Assembly (NCBI RefSeq): GCF_005862305.2
Contig: NZ_CP054021.1
Location: 2,170,001 to 2,234,000 of the forward strand
Reading direction: 5' to 3'
DNA from: Rhizobium indicum
GTDB lineage: Bacteria > Pseudomonadota > Alphaproteobacteria > Rhizobiales > Rhizobiaceae
DNA: 64,000 bases
The translations under genes and the position numbers were made by a program. Under the pieces are notes generated by a model, which did no database searches, had not been told where the DNA came from, and worked only from the letters and a program-made list of their open reading frames with translations. Below, piece after piece: positions 1 through 9,095 of this stretch (its first letter is position 1; each line of letters opens with the position of its first letter).

Positions 1-589
1 TTTCGAGGATCAGCCGGCCATTCGGCAGGTCGTTGCCGTAGACCTTGGCGCTGGCGGCCTCTTCGGTGAGGCTATAACCGCGCCAGCGCGCCCAGAGCCG
101 CTCCTCGAGCACCTCGATCGGGGGCGCCAGCATGATCGAAAAATCGAAAACGCCTTCGAGCTCGGCCCATTTGCCGAGCGAAAACAGCAGATAATTGCCC
201 TCGACGATGATGAAGCGATGATCGGGGGAAACGGGGCGAGCCGAGGCGATGGCGAGTTCACGCGAGCGATCGAAGACCGGCACCAGAACCTCCTGATCGG
301 CCAGCCTGACGGCGCGGATGATATCGAGGAAACCCCGGACATCGAAGGTCTCGGGGATCCCCTTGCGCGCCAGCAGGCCGCGTTCGATCAGGATGGCGTT
401 GTCCATGTGGAAGCCATCCATCGGCAGGACTTCGGCACTTTCGCCCCTGGCCTTCAGCGCTTCCGCCAGATTGTCGGCCATGGTCGATTTGCCGGCACCC
501 GGCGGTCCGGCAATGGCGACCAGGAAACGCCGGGAATGGCCGGCGCGGTCAAGCACCTCGCCGGCGATTTCATCGATGCGTGCGCTCAT
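1..589 (-). CDS. frcK: Fructose-associated kinase FrcK (partial, 3' end outside window)
   Basis: This is a P-loop nucleoside/sugar kinase-like protein of the uridine kinase/pantothenate kinase fold, encoded last in the frc cluster. The N-terminus has a clear Walker A motif (GPPGAGKS, about residues 28-35) followed by a PMDGFHMDN segment typical of this kinase family. The start codon overlaps the frcA stop codon as ATGA, which fixes the start at 589 and implies translational coupling. The C-terminus runs off the left edge of the window. In Sinorhizobium the homologous frcBCAK cluster handles high-affinity fructose uptake. The kinase substrate is inferred from context only, and fructose phosphorylation by this protein is not visible in the sequence. 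Confidence 0.85.
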   Translation of the reverse strand, partial: MSARIDEIAGEVLDRAGHSRRFLVAIAGPPGAGKSTMADNLAEALKARGESAEVLPMDGFHMDNAILIERGLLARKGIPETFDVRGFLDIIRAVRLADQEVLVPVFDRSRELAIASARPVSPDHRFIIVEGNYLLFSLGKWAELEGVFDFSIMLAPPIEVLEERLWARWRGYSLTEEAASAKVYGNDLPNGRLILE

Positions 590-1368
590 GCGGCGACGGG
601 CTCCGTTGGCACCGCCTTGGCGCCGGTCATGAAGGCGACGGCGTCGGACATGGTGTATTCCTTCGGATCGATCACCGTCAGCCGCCGGCCGAGACGGTGA
701 ATGTGGATCCGGTCGGCCACTTCGAAGACATGCGGCATGTTGTGGGAGATCAGCACGATCGGCAGGCCGCGGGCCCTGACGTCGAGGATCAGTTCCAGCA
801 CGCGGCGGCTTTCCTTGACGCCGAGCGCTGCCGTCGGTTCGTCCATGATGATGACCTTCGAGCCGAAGGCTGCGGCACGGGCGACCGCGACACCCTGGCG
901 CTGACCGCCGGAGAGCGTTTCCACCGCCTGGTTGATGTTCTGGATGGTCATCAGGCCGAGTTCGGTGAGCTTGTTGCGCGCCAGCTTTTCCATGGCCGGC
1001 CGGTCGAGCATGCGGAACATCGAGCCGAGCAGGCCAGGTTTGCGGATCTCGCGGCCGAGGAACATGTTGTCGGCGATCGACAGCGCCGGCGACAAGGCGA
1101 GATTCTGATAGACGGTCTCGATGCCGGCGTCGCGCGCCTCCATCGGCGAGCGGAACTGCACCTGCCGGCCTTCGAGCGTGATCACCCCCTCGTCCGGGGT
1201 GACGGCGCCCGATATCGCCTTGATCAGCGAGGACTTGCCGGCGCCGTTATCGCCGATGACGGCGAGGATTTCACCCGGATAGAGGTCGAAATCGGCATTG
1301 TCGAGCGCGGTCACGCGTCCATAACGCTTGACGAGACCGCGGGCGGTGAGAAGGGGTTCGCGAGCCAT
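586..1368 (-). CDS. frcA: Fructose ABC transporter ATP-binding protein FrcA
   Basis: This is the cytoplasmic ATPase of a sugar ABC importer. The 260-residue protein has a single nucleotide-binding domain, unlike RbsA-type fused ATPases. Walker A reads GDNGAGKSS near residue 40, the signature is LSGGQRQ, Walker B reads VIIMDEPTAAL and the switch histidine lies in LISHN. I place the start at the ATG at 1368, two bases after the frcC stop. A longer upstream extension in this frame would overlap the frcC coding region. It is the third gene of frcBCAK, and the short gap and the ATGA overlap with frcK indicate one operon. Confidence 0.93.
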   Translation of the reverse strand: MAREPLLTARGLVKRYGRVTALDNADFDLYPGEILAVIGDNGAGKSSLIKAISGAVTPDEGVITLEGRQVQFRSPMEARDAGIETVYQNLALSPALSIADNMFLGREIRKPGLLGSMFRMLDRPAMEKLARNKLTELGLMTIQNINQAVETLSGGQRQGVAVARAAAFGSKVIIMDEPTAALGVKESRRVLELILDVRARGLPIVLISHNMPHVFEVADRIHIHRLGRRLTVIDPKEYTMSDAVAFMTGAKAVPTEPVAA

Positions 1369-1370
1369 GA

Positions 1371-2435
1371 TTACACCGAAACCTTTCTGATCCACTGATC
1401 GATGGCGACGGCGGCAATGATCAGCACGCCTGTCAAAAGGACTTTCCATTGCGGGTCGGCGCCGAGCATGTTGAGGCCCATCGAGACGACGCCGACGATC
1501 ATGGCACCGAAGAGCGTGCCGAGAATGGAGCCGCGGCCGCCGAACAGCGAGATGCCGCCGATCACAGTCGCGGTGATCGCCTGGAGGTTAAAATCGGTGA
1601 CGGCAGAGGACGGCGAGATCGAGCCGTTGCGGCCGATCGAGACCCAGGCCGCCAAGCCGGCAATGACGCCCGAGATGGCGTAAACGGTCAGCAGCACCTT
1701 CTTGGTCTGAATGCCGGAGAGCTTGGCCGCCTCCGGATCATCGCCGACCGCATAGACATGCCGGCCCCAGGCGGTGTGATTGAGGACATACCAGAGCACC
1801 AGGACGAGCAGCACCATGGCGATGACGCCGAGGGTGAGCACGGCGCTGCCGAGCTTGAAGCTCACGGCGAAAAGATGCAGCAGCGGCGCCTTTTCGTCGA
1901 CGTCGGTGTCGCGGATCGTCTCATTGGCGGAATAGATGAAATTCGTCGCCATGACGATGTTCCAGGTGCCGAGCGTGACGATGAAGGGCGGCAGCTTCAT
2001 GTAGGCGACGAGGAAGCCGTTCAGCAATCCGCAAAGGCCGCCGACAAGCATGCCGGCTGCGACCGCGATCGGCGTCGGTATGCCGTAGGTGATCGCGACA
2101 TTGCCCATGACGACGGCCGAGATCACCATGATGACGCCGATCGAAAGATCGATGCCGGCCGTCAGGATGACCAGCGTCTGGGCGGCGCCGAGAATACCGA
2201 CGATGGCGATCTGCTGCAGGATCAGCGTCAGCGTATAGGACGAGAAGAACCGTCCGCCGATCGTCATCCCGAAGATGACGATCGCCAGCACCAGCACGAT
2301 CAGCGGCACGGCGGCCGGCGTCGAGTGGAGAAAATGCTGCGCGCGCTTGATCAGCGAGACTTTCTCGTGCTCGAAGGAGGCAACGCTCTTGTCGCTGCCG
2401 TCGAGGACACGTTCGAATTCCTGTGTTCCGGTCAT
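1371..2435 (-). CDS. frcC: Fructose ABC transporter permease FrcC
   Basis: This is a hydrophobic permease of the RbsC/AraH type (BPD_transp_2 family), 354 residues from the ATG at 2435. That start has a strong Shine-Dalgarno (GGAGGAGG) just upstream, whereas an extension to 2558 would run into the hairpin after frcB. The sequence alternates hydrophobic segments, including a conserved glycine-rich stretch near GGISLFGGRGS, as in ribose-type permeases. It would form the membrane channel together with FrcA and the binding protein FrcB. The frcB-frcC gap of about 155 bases contains a GC hairpin, which probably lowers permease expression relative to the binding protein. Confidence 0.92.
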   Translation of the reverse strand: MTGTQEFERVLDGSDKSVASFEHEKVSLIKRAQHFLHSTPAAVPLIVLVLAIVIFGMTIGGRFFSSYTLTLILQQIAIVGILGAAQTLVILTAGIDLSIGVIMVISAVVMGNVAITYGIPTPIAVAAGMLVGGLCGLLNGFLVAYMKLPPFIVTLGTWNIVMATNFIYSANETIRDTDVDEKAPLLHLFAVSFKLGSAVLTLGVIAMVLLVLVLWYVLNHTAWGRHVYAVGDDPEAAKLSGIQTKKVLLTVYAISGVIAGLAAWVSIGRNGSISPSSAVTDFNLQAITATVIGGISLFGGRGSILGTLFGAMIVGVVSMGLNMLGADPQWKVLLTGVLIIAAVAIDQWIRKVSV

Positions 2436-2544
2436 GGTTCCTCCTCCGCATCCGCGCGCCGAACTCGCGCGGGGGCCGTCACCGATATCCATCCGGTCTT
2501 TGATTAGCCGGTTCGTGAGGCGACGGCACATCGTCCGTCGAAAA

Positions 2545-2568
2545 CGGCCGGGGATCAAGCCCCGGCCG
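2545..2568 (-). terminator. Intra-operon hairpin (attenuator) between frcB and frcC
   Basis: Perfect 9-bp inverted repeat (CGGCCGGGG / CCCCGGCCG) with a 6-base loop, followed on the minus strand by a short T run (TTTTC). It lies directly after the frcB stop. Such hairpins after periplasmic binding protein genes usually give partial termination or protect the upstream message from 3' decay, which would keep FrcB in excess over FrcCA. Confidence 0.7.
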
Positions 2569-2590
2569 GTCTGCTTTCAACAATCAGGCC

Positions 2591-3610
2591 TCAGCCCCAG
2601 CACTTGTCCGTGCCTTCCTTGGTGTCGATCGACTTGACGCCGGAAACCGGCTTGTCGGTGACGAGCGAGACGCCGGTGTCGTAGAAGGACTTGCCTTCGG
2701 TCGGCTTCGGCTTTTCACCATTGTCGGCGAACTTCTTGATCGCTTCGACGCCAAGGGCTGCCATCATCAGCGGATATTGCTGCGAGGTGGCGCCGATGAC
2801 GCCTTCCTTGACCGACTTCACACCCGGGCAACCGCCGTCGACCGAGACGATCAGCACGTTCTTTTCCATGCCGACGGCCTTCAGCGCCTGATAGGCGCCG
2901 ACAGCGGCCGGCTCGTTGATCGTGTGGATGACGTTGATGCTCGGATCCTTCTGCAGAAGGTTTTCCATGGCCTTGCGGCCGCCTTCTTCATTGCCGTTGG
3001 TCACGTCATGACCGACGATACGAGCATCGTCCTCGTCGCCGATCTTGTTCGGGTCCTTCGGATCGATGCCGAAGCCCATCATGAAGCCCTGGTCGCGCAG
3101 AACGTCGACCGTCGGCTGCGACGGGGTCAGGTCGAGGAAGCCGACCTTGGCATCCTTGGCCTTGTCGCCCATCGTTTCCTTGGCCCACTGGCCGATCAGC
3201 TTGCCGGCGAGCAGGTTGTCGGTGGCGAAGGTGGCGTCGGCGGCATCGGCCGGCTCGAGCGGCGTGTCGAGAGCGATGACCAGCAGGCCGGCTTCACGCG
3301 CCTTCTTGACCGAAGACACGATGCCCTTGGTGTCGGAAGCAGCAATCAGGATGCCCTTTGCGCCGTCGGCAATGCAGCTTTCGATCGCGGCCACCTGGCT
3401 TTCGCTGTCACCGTCGACCTTGCCGGCATAGGACTTCAGCGAGACGCCGAGTTCCTTGGCCTTGGCGGTCGCACCTTCCTTCATCTTGACGAAGAAGGGG
3501 TTGGTGTCGGTCTTGGTGATGAGGCAGGCAGCAACGTCAGCCGCCATCACAGGAGCGGAAAAGGTGACACCAAGCGCGAGCGCGCCGAAAGCGAGAACAG
3601 ATTTCTTCAT
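2591..3610 (-). CDS. frcB: Periplasmic fructose-binding protein FrcB
   Basis: This is a substrate-binding protein of the Peripla_BP_4 (RbsB-like) family, 339 residues. An N-terminal signal peptide ([14 protein letters not shown]... ending in VMA before ADVAAC) sends it to the periplasm. Family features include the early KTDTNPFF segment, the LDTPLE hinge region and the DGGCPG motif near the C-terminal lobe. The ATG at 3610 has a GGAGGAGTT Shine-Dalgarno. It is the first gene of the frc operon and is divergent from the ROK regulator across a 228-base AT-rich control region. Confidence 0.94.
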   Translation of the reverse strand: MKKSVLAFGALALGVTFSAPVMAADVAACLITKTDTNPFFVKMKEGATAKAKELGVSLKSYAGKVDGDSESQVAAIESCIADGAKGILIAASDTKGIVSSVKKAREAGLLVIALDTPLEPADAADATFATDNLLAGKLIGQWAKETMGDKAKDAKVGFLDLTPSQPTVDVLRDQGFMMGFGIDPKDPNKIGDEDDARIVGHDVTNGNEEGGRKAMENLLQKDPSINVIHTINEPAAVGAYQALKAVGMEKNVLIVSVDGGCPGVKSVKEGVIGATSQQYPLMMAALGVEAIKKFADNGEKPKPTEGKSFYDTGVSLVTDKPVSGVKSIDTKEGTDKCWG

Positions 3611-3749
3611 GGAACTCCTCCCAGAGTTTGCCGGCGCCGCCCCTGCGGGGCCGGAAGCTTAAGATATGACACTTCGCCGTGGATCGCTAATGCCTCCCAG
3701 CGGTCCCGTGCCCTTGACGACGGCAATTAAGAGCGAAAAGAAATTGGCT

Positions 3750-3755
3750 TGTCAA
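3750..3755 (-). promoter_or_regulatory. Candidate -35 element for frcB
   Basis: On the minus strand the sequence TTGACA sits about 140 bases upstream of frcB, in the AT-rich intergenic region shared with the ROK regulator. A convincing -10 at 17 bp is not present; the best match, TCTTAA, is weak. I infer a regulated sigma-70 promoter. Confidence 0.4.
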
Positions 3756-3778
3756 TAAATAAATCCAATTGAATTATT

Positions 3779-3806
3779 AATTCGATGTGGCATGCTCGAT
3801 CGAATT
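3779..3806. promoter_or_regulatory. Inverted repeat, candidate operator of the ROK regulator
   Basis: The 8-bp arms AATTCGAT and ATCGAATT are exact inverted repeats separated by 12 bases. They lie 32 bases upstream of the regulator start, between the two divergent transcription units. Position and symmetry fit a dimeric repressor site controlling frcBCAK and the regulator itself. This is inference; no footprint is known to me. Confidence 0.5.
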
Positions 3807-3838
3807 AGGGCATAGGCCAACAATCGGGAGGAGCGGCC

Positions 3839-5086
3839 ATGTCGTCCTTGGATGGACCGGAACACACGCCGGTCCCGCCACCAATTCTGAATCCGGCCGG
3901 AGGTGCGAACCAGGTCAGGGTGCGAGCCTATAACGAACGGCTCGTGCTGTCGCTGGTGCGTCTCTACGGCGCATTGTCGAAGGCCGATATCGCGCGCCGC
4001 AGCGGGCTGTCGGCGCAGACCGTCTCCGTCATCATGCGGGTGCTGGAGAAGGAAGGGCTGCTGTCGCGCGGGGAACCGGTGCGCGGCCGTGTCGGCCAGC
4101 CGTCGATCCCGATGCATATCAATCCCGATGCTGTCTATTCCTTCGGCCTGAAGATGGGCCGGCGCAGCGCCGATCTGGTGCTGATGGATTTCGTCGGCCG
4201 CATCCGCATGCAGTTGCACCGGACCTATGCCTATCCGCTGCCGGATGAAATCCTCGCCTTCGTCACCTCGGGCATCCGGGAACTCGAAGAGCGGCTCGAC
4301 GACAAGCAGCGCGGCCGTATTGCCGGCCTCGGCATCGCCGCGCCTTTCGAGCTCTGGAACTGGGCCGAAGAGGTGGGCGCGCCGGCTGGCGCCATGGAGG
4401 TCTGGCGCGATGTCGACCTGCAGGCCGACATCGCCGCGCGCGTCTCGCATCCGGTCTTCATGCAGAACGATGCGACCAGCGCCTGCGGCGCCGAACTGGT
4501 CTTCGGCGTCGGGCCGTCCTACCCGGATTTTGTCTATTTCTTCATCGGCTCCTTCATCGGCGGCGGCATCGTCCTGAATTCGGCGATCTTTTCCGGCCGC
4601 ACCGGCACGGCGGGCGCGATCGGGCCGCTGCCTGTGCGCGGCAAAAACGGCGAGACTATGCAGCTGCTTGAAATCGCCTCGATTTTCGTGCTCGAAAACA
4701 TGCTGCGCGAGCGGGGCATCGATCCCGAGCCGCTCTGGTATTCGGCCGACGGCTGGGTGGATTTCGGCGAGCCGATGGAAGCCTGGATCCAGGATAGCGC
4801 CAAGGCGCTGGCGCAGGCGATCGTCGCCGCCGCCTCGATCGTCGATTTTAGCGCGGCCGTCATCGACGGCGGCTTTCCCGATTGGGTGCGCAGCCGCGTG
4901 GTGCAGGCCACCATCGATGAAGCCGCCAAGCTCGACCTGCAGGGCGTCGTCATGCCCGAAATCATCGAGGGCGCTGTCGGCGCACAGGCGCGCGCCATCG
5001 GCGGCGCCAGCCTGCCGATCTTCGCGCGTTACCTCACCGACCAGAACGTACTCTTCAAGGAGGTAGACCATGCTGAAAGGACTTGA
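3839..5086 (+). CDS. ROK-family transcriptional regulator of the fructose cluster
   Basis: This 415-residue protein has an N-terminal winged helix (about residues 30-95; SKADIARRSGLSAQTVSVIMRVLEKE is split here for clarity: SKADIARRSGLS, then AQTVSVIM) followed by a ROK sugar-kinase fold. The family's zinc cluster (HxG...CxCGxxGCxE) is absent, and the region reads AGAIGPLPV instead. This argues for a regulator without sugar-kinase activity. The start at 3839 has a GGGAGGAG Shine-Dalgarno. It is divergent from frcB and overlaps the downstream mutarotase gene by 17 bases. The likely role is sugar-responsive repression of frcBCAK. Confidence 0.88.
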   Translation: MSSLDGPEHTPVPPPILNPAGGANQVRVRAYNERLVLSLVRLYGALSKADIARRSGLSAQTVSVIMRVLEKEGLLSRGEPVRGRVGQPSIPMHINPDAVYSFGLKMGRRSADLVLMDFVGRIRMQLHRTYAYPLPDEILAFVTSGIRELEERLDDKQRGRIAGLGIAAPFELWNWAEEVGAPAGAMEVWRDVDLQADIAARVSHPVFMQNDATSACGAELVFGVGPSYPDFVYFFIGSFIGGGIVLNSAIFSGRTGTAGAIGPLPVRGKNGETMQLLEIASIFVLENMLRERGIDPEPLWYSADGWVDFGEPMEAWIQDSAKALAQAIVAAASIVDFSAAVIDGGFPDWVRSRVVQATIDEAAKLDLQGVVMPEIIEGAVGAQARAIGGASLPIFARYLTDQNVLFKEVDHAERT

Positions 5087-5546
5087 TCCGCTGTTGAGCC
5101 CGGAGCTGCTTCTGACGCTTCGCGCCATGGGCCACGGCGACGAGATCGCCATCGTCGACGGCAATTATCCGGGCGTCGAACATGCCCGCCGGCTGATCCG
5201 GCTCGACGGCCACCGCCTCATCCCGGTTCTCAACGCCGTGCTCAGCGTGTTGCCGATCGACGATTTCGTGGCGGAAGCGATCTTCCGCTCGACCATCAAG
5301 GCCGAGCGCGACAAGCTCGACCCCGTGCACGAGGAGATGATCGACTGCTGCGCCCGCCACGAGCCGCACCGGCAGGTGGTGCCGCTGATCGGCCAGGATT
5401 TCTACGGACGGGTGAAGGCTGCCCATGCGGTGATCCAGACCGGCGAGCCGAGGCTCTATGCCAACATCATCCTGCGCAAGGGCGTGATCTACCCCAAGGA
5501 AGCGGACGCCCATGCGGCGGCCGAGGTGGATCCGTTCGTCTACTAG
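5070..5546 (+). CDS. RbsD/FucU-type sugar mutarotase
   Basis: This 158-residue protein matches the FucU/RbsD family, which interconverts sugar anomers in the cytoplasm. The N-terminal MGHGDEIAIVDGNYPG carries the conserved catalytic-type histidine and the aspartates expected near residue 20. The RLDGHRLIPVLNAVLSVLPI segment matches FucU better than RbsD. The start lies inside the end of the ROK gene (17-base overlap, different frame) with AAGGAGG upstream, so the two genes are translationally coupled. Given the neighbours, it probably supplies the anomer used by the fructose or a related sugar pathway; the exact sugar is unknown. Confidence 0.85.
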   Translation: MLKGLDPLLSPELLLTLRAMGHGDEIAIVDGNYPGVEHARRLIRLDGHRLIPVLNAVLSVLPIDDFVAEAIFRSTIKAERDKLDPVHEEMIDCCARHEPHRQVVPLIGQDFYGRVKAAHAVIQTGEPRLYANIILRKGVIYPKEADAHAAAEVDPFVY

Positions 5547-5574
5547 CAATTCCAGCAAAAATGCGCAGCGGTTT
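5546..5574. repeat. Partial copy of the GCAATTCC palindromic repeat
   Basis: This short stretch right after the mutarotase gene (GCAATTCCAGCAAAA followed by GCGCAGCGGTTT) matches the reverse complement of the right half of the full copies at 17084, 35667 and 43913. The opposite arm is not recognisable, so this is a half element. Confidence 0.6.
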
Positions 5575-5792
5575 GGTCGTCGGTAGGCTTTGGCTTTCGG
5601 CCGGCTGAAGGTCAGTCTTTCGCCATTCGTTGGTTGGATGTTACTGTGCGGCCGGTGGGTTGGTCCGCCGCGCCGGCAAACCGCTCGCTAAGCCAAGTGC
5701 TGCGAATGGCGCCTCCCACCAGGGACGGACGTCGAGCGGCTGCATAGACACGCGGGACCAGGCCGGTGAAGCGATGAGGACACGGATCTCAC

Positions 5793-6467
5793 ATGGCACC
5801 TCACATGAACGCGCCTCCTCGTCGCAGCACCACTGGTCTGCGCAAGTTTCTGGATCCTGAGCAGCAGCGCGATTGGATAGAAGGCGAGGCGGAGTTGATC
5901 GACGCCGAAGAACGCTTGGAGTCCCTGGAACAGCGGTTCAAGTACGTCGCCCGGTACGAGAAGCTGCTTCGTCGCCCGCAGACGCAAGACGTTCTGGAAA
6001 TTCTCAGGGTATACGGGCAGACCTGCATCCCCATCCCGCGCCAGACCGAGCGTCACTACTGGTCGGTTTCATGTCTGCCCTCGACCTCAGACAAGCCGCT
6101 CGTCCGCGTGAATGCGAGCTGGATGGAGCTTTTCACGCTCTATGCCGACAGCGAGGGCCTGCGTGCACGATTCCTGGTGCATCTTTCGCATTTCACCACG
6201 GATCATTCACCCGCGCAGGGCGATGTGGACGAGCCTTTTCTCGAGGACTGCGTCGCGACACCCGAAGACGTCGGTTATTTTTTTCCGCGCGGCGACGACA
6301 TTTTCGGCATCACTGTGCGGGGCTCGGCCTCGATCCGCAAATTCCTCGCGGAGCGCCGCATCTTGCGCGCCATTCGGACTTTCAATGTGACGCATATGAA
6401 CCGAGGTCGGAACGCCTATCAGGCGAGCCACTGCTACAGCCTGGGAGATACGATGCTGGCAGATTGA
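5793..6467 (+). CDS. Conserved hypothetical protein
   Basis: I do not recognise this 224-residue soluble protein. It has no signal peptide or membrane segment. Residues about 30-60 are rich in Glu and Arg and could form a helix or short coiled coil (EAELIDAEERLESLEQRF). A second in-frame ATG four codons later (5805) could be the true start, and neither has an ideal Shine-Dalgarno. Codon use agrees with coding, and the middle (PLVRVNASWMELFTLYAD) looks like a folded domain. It stands alone between the sugar cluster and a GGDEF-EAL gene. No function can be assigned. Confidence 0.6.
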   Translation: MAPHMNAPPRRSTTGLRKFLDPEQQRDWIEGEAELIDAEERLESLEQRFKYVARYEKLLRRPQTQDVLEILRVYGQTCIPIPRQTERHYWSVSCLPSTSDKPLVRVNASWMELFTLYADSEGLRARFLVHLSHFTTDHSPAQGDVDEPFLEDCVATPEDVGYFFPRGDDIFGITVRGSASIRKFLAERRILRAIRTFNVTHMNRGRNAYQASHCYSLGDTMLAD

Positions 6468-6935
6468 TCGGCTCGGGGATGCGCCCTACCCTGGCGAGAC
6501 TGCCGAGCGCTCCGCGGTCGCCGGCGACGCGCAGATGCTGAAAAGACGCGGGGGCGCTGTAAACCCATCACACCCATTCCTTTTCAAGGACTACTTAATC
6601 CTCCGGCGGGTTCTTCAGCCGTTCGAAGAATGGGAGATAGCGGCGACCGGCAGACACCATGGAATCGAGGCCCGATCCGATTTACGGGAAAGATATCCAA
6701 TTCACGCAGCGAAACGCCCGCACCTTCGTCACTGCAACCCGCCATTAACCTTCGAAGGTCAGACAATCTTACGGACTTGTCGGTGCTGCGCAGCTTGATC
6801 AACGACTGCAATGCCCGACCCGGCATTCGGTGATACGAGCATCAGCCATGTCGGCTGTTGATTGAAAACATGTCGGGGACGATGCGGTTCTCCAAACTGG
6901 CCATGACGGCTCGTCACACAACAGGAGCCTGTTAT
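6468..6935. other. Non-coding gap with no recognisable element
   Basis: These 468 bases hold short open frames on both strands, but none has a ribosome site and family resemblance. I see no hairpin, tRNA or repeat. The last part presumably carries the promoter of the GGDEF-EAL gene. Confidence 0.5.
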
Positions 6936-8480
6936 ATGCCTCGCATCCAACCGACCAGACCCCAGGTGGAGATCGTTGTCTGGCTCGCGGCCTTCCTGCT
7001 TCTCTTCTGCCTATCGTGGTCCTTCGACTGGCATGAGGGGCTGGATGCGTTCATCGAGAAGCATCATGACTATCCGCTCGACCACGCGCTCCTTGCCCTT
7101 AATATCTCCGGGTTTCTCGGGCTGATTTATTCCGCGCTGAGGATCCGCGATCTTTCGAGGGAGGTTCATCGCAGGCTGCAGGCCGAAAAGAACGTGGACT
7201 GGATTGCCTGTCACGACACGCTGACCGAACTGCCGAACCGCAGGTTTCTGGATTCCATCTGCGCGCAGGCGATGAGCGATCAAAGGGAAGAAACCTACGC
7301 CGTCTTCAGCATCGATCTCGACGGCTTCAAGAAGGTCAATGATCTCCTGGGACACGATCACGGTGATGCGGTGCTGAAGACTGTCGCTCAGCGGCTCTCT
7401 TCCCTCTTTCCCCGTGAGCACGTTTTTCGTCTTGGCGGAGACGAGTTTGTCGTTCTGGCGCGGCGCACTGGAAATCCCGATCTTGCCGCGTTGGGGAACC
7501 GCATCGTGAGCGTGATCGGCAAACCCTTCACATTCAATGGCGTCGCCGTCGATCTCGGCGCCAGTGTCGGCTTCGCACTTTATCCGGAGAACGGCGATGA
7601 CCTGAGCCAGGTCATCCGACATTCGGACTGTGCGATGTATGTCGCCAAAAAGCAGGGGCGCAATCTGGTGAAGCCCTTCATGCCTTCGATGCAGGATGAG
7701 TTGGCGAAACGGATTCGGGTGGAAGCCGATCTAAGAGCAGCCATCAGGAAGGCTGAGATCGTTCCCTACTATCAACCGCTCGTGGACCTGAAGACGAACA
7801 AGATTATCGGCTTTGAGGCGCTGGCACGCTGGAAGACGGCCTCCGGCGAATTCATCCCGCCAAACGAATTCATTCCGGTGGCGGAGGAAGCCGGGCTGAT
7901 CGTCGAATTGACGGACCAACTGCTTCGCCACGCCTGCACCGATGCGCTTTCCTGGCCAAGTGAGCTCGTCCTGTCATTCAACCTTTCTCCGATCCAGCTG
8001 AGCGATCGGTTGCTGGGGCTCAGAATTCTCAAGATATTGGGCGATGTCGGTCTGCCGGCGCACAGGGTCGAGCTGGAAGTGACGGAGAGCGCCATCATCC
8101 AGGACGCCGTCACTGCACGAATCGTGCTCGACGATCTGGTGAACGCTGGGGTCAGGATTGCCCTCGACGATTTTGGAACAGGCTATTCCAGCCTCTCACA
8201 ACTCTCCAACTACCGGTTCGACAAGATCAAGATCGACAGGAGTTTCGTCTCTACATTCGAAACCAATGACAAGCAGGACAAGGTGATCAAGGCCATCATC
8301 GCTCTCGGCGTCGGACTTGGCGTGACGATAACCGCCGAGGGTATCGAAGAGGAGAGCCAACTTCAGCGGCTTCAGGATCTGGGTTGCGACATCGGCCAAG
8401 GATATCTGCTTGGTAGGCCAGCGCCGGCCGCGGAGCTTGCCACAGGTCAGGTCAGCGCCAGAATTTTGCAACGCGGTTGA
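6936..8480 (+). CDS. Membrane-bound GGDEF-EAL cyclic-di-GMP enzyme
   Basis: This 514-residue bifunctional c-di-GMP protein has two N-terminal hydrophobic segments (about residues 11-29 and 50-68) that anchor it in the inner membrane with a very short periplasmic loop. They are followed by a GGDEF domain (motif GGDEF at 167-171) and an EAL domain (EAL at 294-296). The EAL domain keeps NLSP, EVTES, DDFGTGYSS, KID and the AEGIEE glutamate, so phosphodiesterase activity is plausible. GGDEF is canonical, and no RxxD inhibitory site lies at the expected position. I chose the ATG at 6936 because AGGAG lies nine bases upstream; in-frame ATGs at 6858 and 6903 lack this. It is monocistronic. Confidence 0.88.
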   Translation: MPRIQPTRPQVEIVVWLAAFLLLFCLSWSFDWHEGLDAFIEKHHDYPLDHALLALNISGFLGLIYSALRIRDLSREVHRRLQAEKNVDWIACHDTLTELPNRRFLDSICAQAMSDQREETYAVFSIDLDGFKKVNDLLGHDHGDAVLKTVAQRLSSLFPREHVFRLGGDEFVVLARRTGNPDLAALGNRIVSVIGKPFTFNGVAVDLGASVGFALYPENGDDLSQVIRHSDCAMYVAKKQGRNLVKPFMPSMQDELAKRIRVEADLRAAIRKAEIVPYYQPLVDLKTNKIIGFEALARWKTASGEFIPPNEFIPVAEEAGLIVELTDQLLRHACTDALSWPSELVLSFNLSPIQLSDRLLGLRILKILGDVGLPAHRVELEVTESAIIQDAVTARIVLDDLVNAGVRIALDDFGTGYSSLSQLSNYRFDKIKIDRSFVSTFETNDKQDKVIKAIIALGVGLGVTITAEGIEEESQLQRLQDLGCDIGQGYLLGRPAPAAELATGQVSARILQRG

Positions 8481-8533
8481 TGGGGGCCGCGGTATGTCGG
8501 CTCTGAATCAGAGCCGATACGAGCTTACCGACT

Positions 8534-8770
8534 TCAAGTTACGCTTATCAATGCCTCACTTCTCGCCCAAAGCTGCTTGGCTTTGTCGGCGTCGAGCGCA
8601 TAGGACCTGACGCCGTCGGCAAAGGGGTTGGGCGTGTCATTGATCGGCGCGACCGCGCAATCTTCGAGATAGTGTCCGCCGATTTCGTCCTTGTCAGCCA
8701 CGACTGCGGCCCAGACCGAGGTTGCCGCTACCTGCGGGATCTCTTTCAGCTCTGCCGGCGGAAGACCGGC
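8534..8770 (-). pseudogene. SDR oxidoreductase remnant (C-terminal part only)
   Basis: On the minus strand a 78-codon open frame ending at 8534 reads like the C-terminus of a short-chain dehydrogenase. It has IPQVAATSVWAAV, then GGHYLEDC, and a final YALDADKAKQLW, the usual tail of retinol-dehydrogenase-like SDRs. The cofactor site and catalytic Tyr/Lys are missing and no start codon precedes it. It abuts, head to head, the C-terminal half of a TetR gene. I read this as a remnant left by an internal deletion. Confidence 0.7.
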
Positions 8771-9095
8771 TTATCCCGACCATACGGGATGTCTCGGCAT
8801 CAATGGCGCCGTGGCGGGATCGGATGAAGCGGAACCCGTGCGGCAGGCGTTGATCGATTTTCGTGCGGCCGGCCAGGCGCAGCTTCGTGAACGCTTCGAA
8901 CGGGCCAAGGCCGAGGGCGACTTGCCGGAGACGGCAAAAGCCGATGCCCTTGCAGCCTTCGTGATGGCTCTCACGCATGGCATGGCGGTGCTGGCCAAAG
9001 CCGGATTCAGCCGCGAGATGCTGGAGGCCGTTGCCGAGCAAGCGCTGTCCACCTGGCCGACCGACCGTTCCACGCTCTCCGAAAATTCATCCTAA
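8771..9095 (+). pseudogene. TetR-family regulator remnant (C-terminal ligand domain only)
   Basis: The frame from about 8771 to the stop at 9095 matches the C-terminal domain of a TetR subfamily (TGCLGINGAVAGSDEAEP, then FERAKAEGDLPE, and HGMAVLAKAGFSREML). The helix-turn-helix N-terminal part is missing. An ATG at 8691 exists in frame, but the residues between it and 8771 lie over the neighbouring SDR remnant and look like antisense reading. It resembles the C-terminus of the intact TetR at 12618-13268, including the GC(L/M) start of the domain and the final AExALxxW. It is probably non-functional as a DNA-binding regulator. Confidence 0.7.
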
